Assembly: GCA_037382205.1 (NCBI GenBank)
Contig: JARRQD010000139.1
Span: forward strand, 1-10,768
Origin: Thiodiazotropha sp037382205
Lineage (GTDB): Bacteria > Pseudomonadota > Gammaproteobacteria > Chromatiales > Chromatiaceae
DNA: 10,768 bases
Reading direction: 5' to 3'
This document shows, piece after piece, positions 6,592-10,768 of this stretch. Under the pieces are notes generated by a model. That model was given only the letters and a program-made list of their open reading frames with translations. It searched no databases and had not been told where the DNA came from. Position 1 is the first letter of the stretch, and every line of letters begins with the position of its first letter. Position numbers and translations under genes: made by a program.

Positions 6592-6972
6592 TCTGGTGAT
6601 CAAGTTGTCCCGGCGACGGTCAGATTTACGTCGCTCATTGCCCTGTTGGGCATTGAGCTGCATGCTGCGTCTGTCCCGGTTGGCAAATCTTCTGTGATAG
6701 CGGTGTGGTCTCAAATAGAGTCCGTTTACTGTTTTACCATCCAGGTTATCAATGATGGTATTGGTGATCGAGGTCGGGTTTACCTGGATGATGGCATGAT
6801 ATTCAACACTGTCTTTGTGTGTATCCCGAATGCGAATGATTTTTGTGCGTTTTATTTTGGGCTTTTTGAATAGGGACACGGGTGACCAACCGCTACGGGC
6901 GCCCTTGATTGTGACACTCTGGATCTCTTTAAGAGTTACATTTTTAGGTAGGTGCTTATAAAAAATCCACAT
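6574..6972 (-). CDS. small RRM-like RNA-binding protein with basic tail
   Basis: A 132-residue protein on the minus strand. The start at 6972 is chosen because GGAGA lies five bases before it; an in-frame TTG at 6984 would absorb that site. The order of elements suggests an RNA recognition motif: WIFYKHLP (2-9) resembles the RNP2 strand, a helix covers about 13-23, VEYHAIIQV (56-64) sits where RNP1 would be, and TIIDNLDGKTVNGLYLRPHRY (72-92) matches the helix-2, loop and strand-4 pattern. A longer, lysine-rich insertion fills 25-50. The tail (93-127) is crowded with Arg (HRRFANRDRR, ERRKSDRRR), as expected for nucleic-acid contact. No membrane segment or signal is present. The RRM assignment is inferred from pattern only. 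The gene converges on the hydrolase. Confidence 0.6.
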   Translation of the reverse strand: MWIFYKHLPKNVTLKEIQSVTIKGARSGWSPVSLFKKPKIKRTKIIRIRDTHKDSVEYHAIIQVNPTSITNTIIDNLDGKTVNGLYLRPHRYHRRFANRDRRSMQLNAQQGNERRKSDRRRDNLITRVMAIE

Positions 6973-7566
6973 GGTTGTCTCCAAAAAATTCGCGCTGATC
7001 CTCTCTGTTCATCCTCTGAGCAGTTTTCCAGATTCCTTGGAGAGGTGGTATCACTGGATCAAGTGGGTGAGATGTGTCTAAGATGTTCCGGCGATTCATT
7101 TTAGAATTATGTGCAAATTGCCCAATCGGTGATTGGAGTCAATCAACGCTAGTGAAAGAGGTTACTGGTTCAGAATAGATCTGATGTTTAGATGTTTTGA
7201 TCTATGTCCAGGTCGTTACACAATCTCTTTCCTGAGCTCCATCTGCAACAGCACGCAGGTTCCATGAAGCTTGATACGGTTTATCAATCCTAACAATGCA
7301 CGCCATCACCCAGCGCTACATCTATCCTAATGTTCTCGATCGATCTTCCCTGGATGCCAGAGCTGTATCACAGATGACTATGATGAATAGCTATAGTCTA
7401 TGCAAATCGCCGGCATTAATGTGTTAACTATTGTCACGAGCAAGACGAAACTCATAATTAGCAGAGGCCACTATATCAACAAGGAATAAGTGGAACAATT
7501 ACTGATCTCTCATTATGCTTTAAGTCGAGTTGATTAATGGTATAAGATAAAGAGAATAAATCGATC
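6973..7566. other. 594-base stretch without a convincing gene
   Basis: Between the divergent RRM-like and adaptor genes I find no credible coding region and no tRNA-like or insertion-sequence structure. The sequence is AT-richer than the flanking genes. It contains several small dyads: CCAATC-GGT-GATTGG (7122-7136), ATAGATC/GATCTAT (7175-7205), TTGATA/TATCAA (7271-7287) and GACTAT/ATAGTC (7376-7398). About this number of 6-bp dyads is expected by chance in 600 bases. Promoters for both flanking genes must lie here. Confidence 0.5.
7538..7546 (+). promoter_or_regulatory. possible extended -10 promoter of the efflux genes
   Basis: TGGTATAAG is an extended -10 element (TGn followed by TATAAG, five of six matches to TATAAT), lying 20 bases before the adaptor ATG. 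The -35 region at the usual distance (CTTTAA, 7518-7523) is poor, which is tolerated when the TGn extension is present. Transcription would start around 7553, giving a very short leader. Confidence 0.35.
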
Positions 7567-8565
7567 ATGAGATTGCTGTCTAAGCTTATTATTTTTCTGG
7601 GTTTTCTGCCTGTTTCTGACTTAATGGGAGACGATTCTCTGGTTGAGGCCCGGGTTGCCGTGCAAACCGAAACACAGTCGGGATTTACTCGCGCCCATAC
7701 GAGATTGACGCTCTCTGCTGAAGAGTCTGGTCGGATAGAGACAGTCAATGGGGATGTGGGGGATCGAGTTGAGAATGAAAAACCTTTCGCTTGTCTTGAT
7801 CGTACCTATCTTGATCTTGAGCTGAGAACCAACCTGGCTGAACAGCAGGCTCTGGAGGTGGATCAGGCTTACTACCGTAAGGAGGTCGCGCGTTACAGCA
7901 AACTCGTGAAAAAGAACAGCTCTTCAGAGAGTCAATTGGACACTGCTCAACGAAATCTGGACAAAACCCGAAACCAACTCAAAACTCTATCGATCGCAGC
8001 AAAAATTCTGCAGGAGAGAAAAAACAGACTTTGTGTAATCGCTCCCCAGGGCTGGCAGATCATCAAACGCTTTGTTGAACCAGGGCAATGGGTGAATGCG
8101 GGTGAGCCGCTGGTTGAGGTTGGCGACTACAGTCGTCTGGTAGTGCCATTCGCTCTCAGTAGTTTGGAGTACCAGGCGTTGTTGACGCAGCAGGAGAGTG
8201 GCCTGTCAGTCACTCTACCGAACCATCAGCTCACCATCCCGGCACAATTGATCCGTCTCTCTCCAGCCTTTGATGAAAGATCAAGAAAGATACATTTCGA
8301 ACTGCAATTGGAAGAGGGGCTGCCATTATACCGGGGCGGCCTGAGGGTTGAGCTTTCATTGAGCATTCCCACTCGCACCGGTGCTGTGTTGGTGCCTCAG
8401 CAAGCCCTTCAACAGCGCTATGAACAATATTGGATGCGGCGTCCAGACGGCAGTGAAATTGCCGTGGTCTATCTGGGGCGTGGGAATGATGCCGATGGCG
8501 ATTGGGTTCGGGTGGCTTCGCCACAGGTTAAGCCTGGGGATAAGTTCCAGATGATCAGCGAATAG
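7567..8565 (+). CDS. RND efflux pump periplasmic adaptor (HlyD/MFP family)
   Basis: A 332-residue membrane-fusion protein that would bridge the inner-membrane RND pump to an outer-membrane channel in the periplasm. The N-terminus is a signal-like hydrophobic segment (residues 4-20) without a lipobox cysteine. The first half of the lipoyl-like domain is at about 48-80 (EESGRIETV, then GDRVENEKPFACLD). A coiled-coil hairpin spans about 82-152. The second lipoyl half is at about 155-187 (VIAPQGW, then GQWVNAGEPLVEVGD). A beta-barrel covers about 190-265 and the membrane-proximal part about 270-330, including LVPQQAL. The coiled coil is short for the family. Only a weak AGAGA-type ribosome binding site is seen. 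The RND gene starts 14 bases after the stop, so the two form one operon. Confidence 0.88.
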   Translation: MRLLSKLIIFLGFLPVSDLMGDDSLVEARVAVQTETQSGFTRAHTRLTLSAEESGRIETVNGDVGDRVENEKPFACLDRTYLDLELRTNLAEQQALEVDQAYYRKEVARYSKLVKKNSSSESQLDTAQRNLDKTRNQLKTLSIAAKILQERKNRLCVIAPQGWQIIKRFVEPGQWVNAGEPLVEVGDYSRLVVPFALSSLEYQALLTQQESGLSVTLPNHQLTIPAQLIRLSPAFDERSRKIHFELQLEEGLPLYRGGLRVELSLSIPTRTGAVLVPQQALQQRYEQYWMRRPDGSEIAVVYLGRGNDADGDWVRVASPQVKPGDKFQMISE

Positions 8566-8569
8566 TCCT

Positions 8570-8573
8570 AGGA
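8570..8573 (+). promoter_or_regulatory. ribosome binding site of the RND transporter
   Basis: AGGA six bases before the ATG at 8580, within the 14-base gap after the adaptor stop. It supports this start. Confidence 0.55.
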
Positions 8574-8579
8574 TAACCC

Positions 8580-10768
8580 ATGCGTGACCTTGTCGCCTTC
8601 TCACTCAAGCAGCGAGTATTTTATAACCTGATGTTTGTGGTGTTGATCGTGGTTGGGTTCATCACCCTGTTTGCACTACCGGCTGAGCGCTATCCCAACT
8701 TCGGTTTTGGTGAGGTGATCATCTCCACGGTCTACCCAGGGGCTTCCCCGGTAGAGGTGGAGAGCCTGGTTACCCGCAAGATCGAAGAGGCGTTGGAGAA
8801 GGTTGATGATGTGGAGTGGATCAACTCCACATCATTTAGCGGACGCTCCAACATTCGGCTCAAATTTATCGATGATTCAGACTATGACAGTCTGTTTAAT
8901 GAAGTTCGATTCGAGGTCTTGAATATCATCAGCGAGTTACCGGCAGGGGTGGATCCTCCGCAACTGCTGAATGCAAAAGTTCAGGATTGGTTGCCGGTAA
9001 TCTCCGTCAACCTGCTGGGGGAACAGAGCAATCGGACACTGGCTCTGATGGGCGAGGAGATCAAGAGCCGAATTTTAAAACTACCCGACGTGCAGCAGGT
9101 GGAGTTTTCCGGTAAACAGACCCAGGAATTCCACATCTATCTGGCGGCGCAGAAACTGCGTGAATTGGGGGTCAGTTTCGACCAGGTTGCGCAAGCGCTG
9201 ACAAGCGCCAATCTCACCATCCCGGCTGGTAAATATACCAATCACAGTGGCGAGTTCCTGGTCAAGATGGACGAGCGTTTCAACAGCCTGGAGCAGGTTC
9301 AATCCACTGTGGTGCGGCGCGATGCCGATGGCAGTCTGGTCACAGTGTCTGATCTGGCCAGCAGAATTGGCATGGACTATCGGGATCCGATCGTCATCGC
9401 CTCAGTCAACGGCAAACCCTCATTGGGGTTGAAAATCATCAAGTCCGATCAGGGCAATGCGATGAAGATCCGCGATCAGGTGGTTGCGATCGTGGATGAG
9501 TTTGGTCCAATCCTTAGGGCGCAAGGGGTTGAGCTGGTTCTGACTCAAGATTCGACGGTCTATATCAAGGATGGTTTGACAACCCTGGGAATGAACATGT
9601 TAGTGGGTATCAGTCTGGTCTCGCTGATCATCTGGTACTTCATGGGCGTCCGAAACGCTGGATTGGTCACCATCGGTATTCCATTTTCCTTCATGATTAC
9701 CATGCTGATCATGTATCTGACCGGTAACAGTCTGAATGAAATCACCCTGTTCTCGTTTGTGCTGGTAACCGGTATCGTGGTAGACGATGCGATCGTGGTT
9801 ACAGAGAATATCTACCGCCACGTACAGGAGGGTAAGCCCCTGCGTGATGCTATTATCAATGGTACCACAGAGGTGGCAATGCCGGTTATCTCAGCCACCA
9901 TGACCACGGTGGCTGCATTCTTACCCATGTTGATCATGACCGGTTCGACCGGACAGTTTTTTGCTTTGGTGCCAAAGGCGGTAACCTTTGCGATTGTCGC
10001 TTCACTGATCGAGTGCCTGCTGATCCTGCCAATTCACTATCTCGATTTCGGTCCGCGAAAACAACAAGCGGTGAAACTGCTGGAGCGGGACAATGGAATC
10101 ATGAAGATCGCACGTCGCTTTACCGACTGGTTGCTCAATCTGACCATGCGCTTTCGTCTGCTGTCGGTTTGCATGGTTTTTCTGCTGTTTGTGGTTTCCA
10201 TGACGATCATCACTCTCTCCGCCAGTGGTCAGGTGCCGCTGATACGGATCCAGTTCTTCCCCGATGATTACAAAATCTACTATGTGGATGTGGTAGGGCC
10301 GAGCAATGTCTCCCTCGAAGAGGTCGATCGTCGCGTAAAACAGATTGCGAAGCGTGTGATGGAAGATGGCCCAGGTATGGCCAGTGCCGCGTCTGGTTTG
10401 GCGGGACTCTATTTCAATGAGGATTACGAGCCGATCTACGGCAACAATCATGGCTCGGTGATCGTGACCATGCCGAGCGCGAATCAGCAGAGTTTCGACG
10501 ATCCTTTAGCCCATCTGCAGAGGATGCGGGACAAGTTAAAGCCGATCTTTGAAAAGGATGGCTATCAGCTGCATGTGCATCCGCAGAATGATGGGCCACC
10601 CAGTGGTAAGGATATCAATGTCCGGGTGGTTGGGGCGAATGTCGAAGCGGTATCGGAGCTCGCCGGCGTGCTGTTGGATTTTATGCAAACCAATGAGGAT
10701 ATTGGCCCTAACCTGATTGATCTGAAGGATGACCGAGGGGTGCCGAAACGGGTATTTCGTCTGCTGGT
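8580..10768 (+). CDS. RND efflux transporter inner-membrane subunit, C-terminus beyond the window
   Basis: An uninterrupted frame of 729 complete codons running off the window; full-length RND pumps have about 1,000-1,050 residues, so roughly 70% is present. Residues 13-33 form the first membrane helix, followed by LPAERYPNFGFGEV and the porter-domain opening YPGASPVEVESLVTRKIEEAL (about 58-78). A cluster of membrane helices starts near residue 340. GIVVDDAIVVTENI carries the adjacent Asp402 and Asp403 that form the proton relay in helix 4. The second repeat begins near residue 520 with another membrane helix, then a second periplasmic domain (about 555 onward). The partner lysine of helix 10 is beyond the end. 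It works with the upstream adaptor by proton-driven export. The substrate is not predictable; it resembles the HAE1-like/uncharacterised branch rather than a metal (CusA) pump. Confidence 0.92.
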   Translation, partial: MRDLVAFSLKQRVFYNLMFVVLIVVGFITLFALPAERYPNFGFGEVIISTVYPGASPVEVESLVTRKIEEALEKVDDVEWINSTSFSGRSNIRLKFIDDSDYDSLFNEVRFEVLNIISELPAGVDPPQLLNAKVQDWLPVISVNLLGEQSNRTLALMGEEIKSRILKLPDVQQVEFSGKQTQEFHIYLAAQKLRELGVSFDQVAQALTSANLTIPAGKYTNHSGEFLVKMDERFNSLEQVQSTVVRRDADGSLVTVSDLASRIGMDYRDPIVIASVNGKPSLGLKIIKSDQGNAMKIRDQVVAIVDEFGPILRAQGVELVLTQDSTVYIKDGLTTLGMNMLVGISLVSLIIWYFMGVRNAGLVTIGIPFSFMITMLIMYLTGNSLNEITLFSFVLVTGIVVDDAIVVTENIYRHVQEGKPLRDAIINGTTEVAMPVISATMTTVAAFLPMLIMTGSTGQFFALVPKAVTFAIVASLIECLLILPIHYLDFGPRKQQAVKLLERDNGIMKIARRFTDWLLNLTMRFRLLSVCMVFLLFVVSMTIITLSASGQVPLIRIQFFPDDYKIYYVDVVGPSNVSLEEVDRRVKQIAKRVMEDGPGMASAASGLAGLYFNEDYEPIYGNNHGSVIVTMPSANQQSFDDPLAHLQRMRDKLKPIFEKDGYQLHVHPQNDGPPSGKDINVRVVGANVEAVSELAGVLLDFMQTNEDIGPNLIDLKDDRGVPKRVFRLL

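Noticed and set aside
6985..7566. CRISPR array, insertion sequence or attachment site in the long gap
   Set aside because: There are no regularly spaced direct repeats, no terminal inverted repeats with target duplications, and no transposase or tRNA fragment.
7476..7748. Minus-strand open frame of 90 codons overlapping the adaptor start
   Set aside because: It overlaps the adaptor coding region, has a low-complexity Ser/Arg-rich peptide and no ribosome binding site.

Overview
The window looks like a chromosomal piece of a gammaproteobacterium that oxidises reduced sulfur compounds, of the Chromatiales / sulfur-oxidising symbiont type. This is inferred from a soeABC-type sulfite dehydrogenase locus and the general style of the proteins. 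No rRNA, tRNA or taxon marker is present to confirm it. All but one of the genes lie on the + strand.

Layout. Positions 3-119 are the tail of an ABC-F type ATPase. A small secreted protein of unknown function follows (148-570). After a 224-base gap comes the sulfite dehydrogenase locus: soeA (molybdopterin subunit, 795-3637), soeB (four [4Fe-4S] clusters, 3661-4386) and soeC (DmsC-like membrane anchor, 4495-5472). Together these would oxidise sulfite to sulfate on the cytoplasmic face of the inner membrane and pass electrons to quinone. As written, soeA is broken: its reading frame changes near 1944, and roughly 20-30 conserved residues appear to be missing there. A secreted alpha/beta hydrolase (5525-6319) follows soeC closely, after a compact cUUCGg-capped hairpin.

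The single convincing minus-strand gene (6972-6574) encodes a small RRM-like protein with a strongly basic tail. Next comes a 594-base stretch without a convincing gene (6973-7566). The window ends with an efflux pair: a periplasmic adaptor (7567-8565) and, 14 bases later, an RND inner-membrane transporter (8580 onward) that runs off the window after 729 codons. The outer-membrane partner is not in the window.

I did not find a convincing undescribed system. The observations most worth following are the lesion in soeA with its accidental TGATG stop/start overlap, the RRM-like gene, and the structured spacers around soeC.
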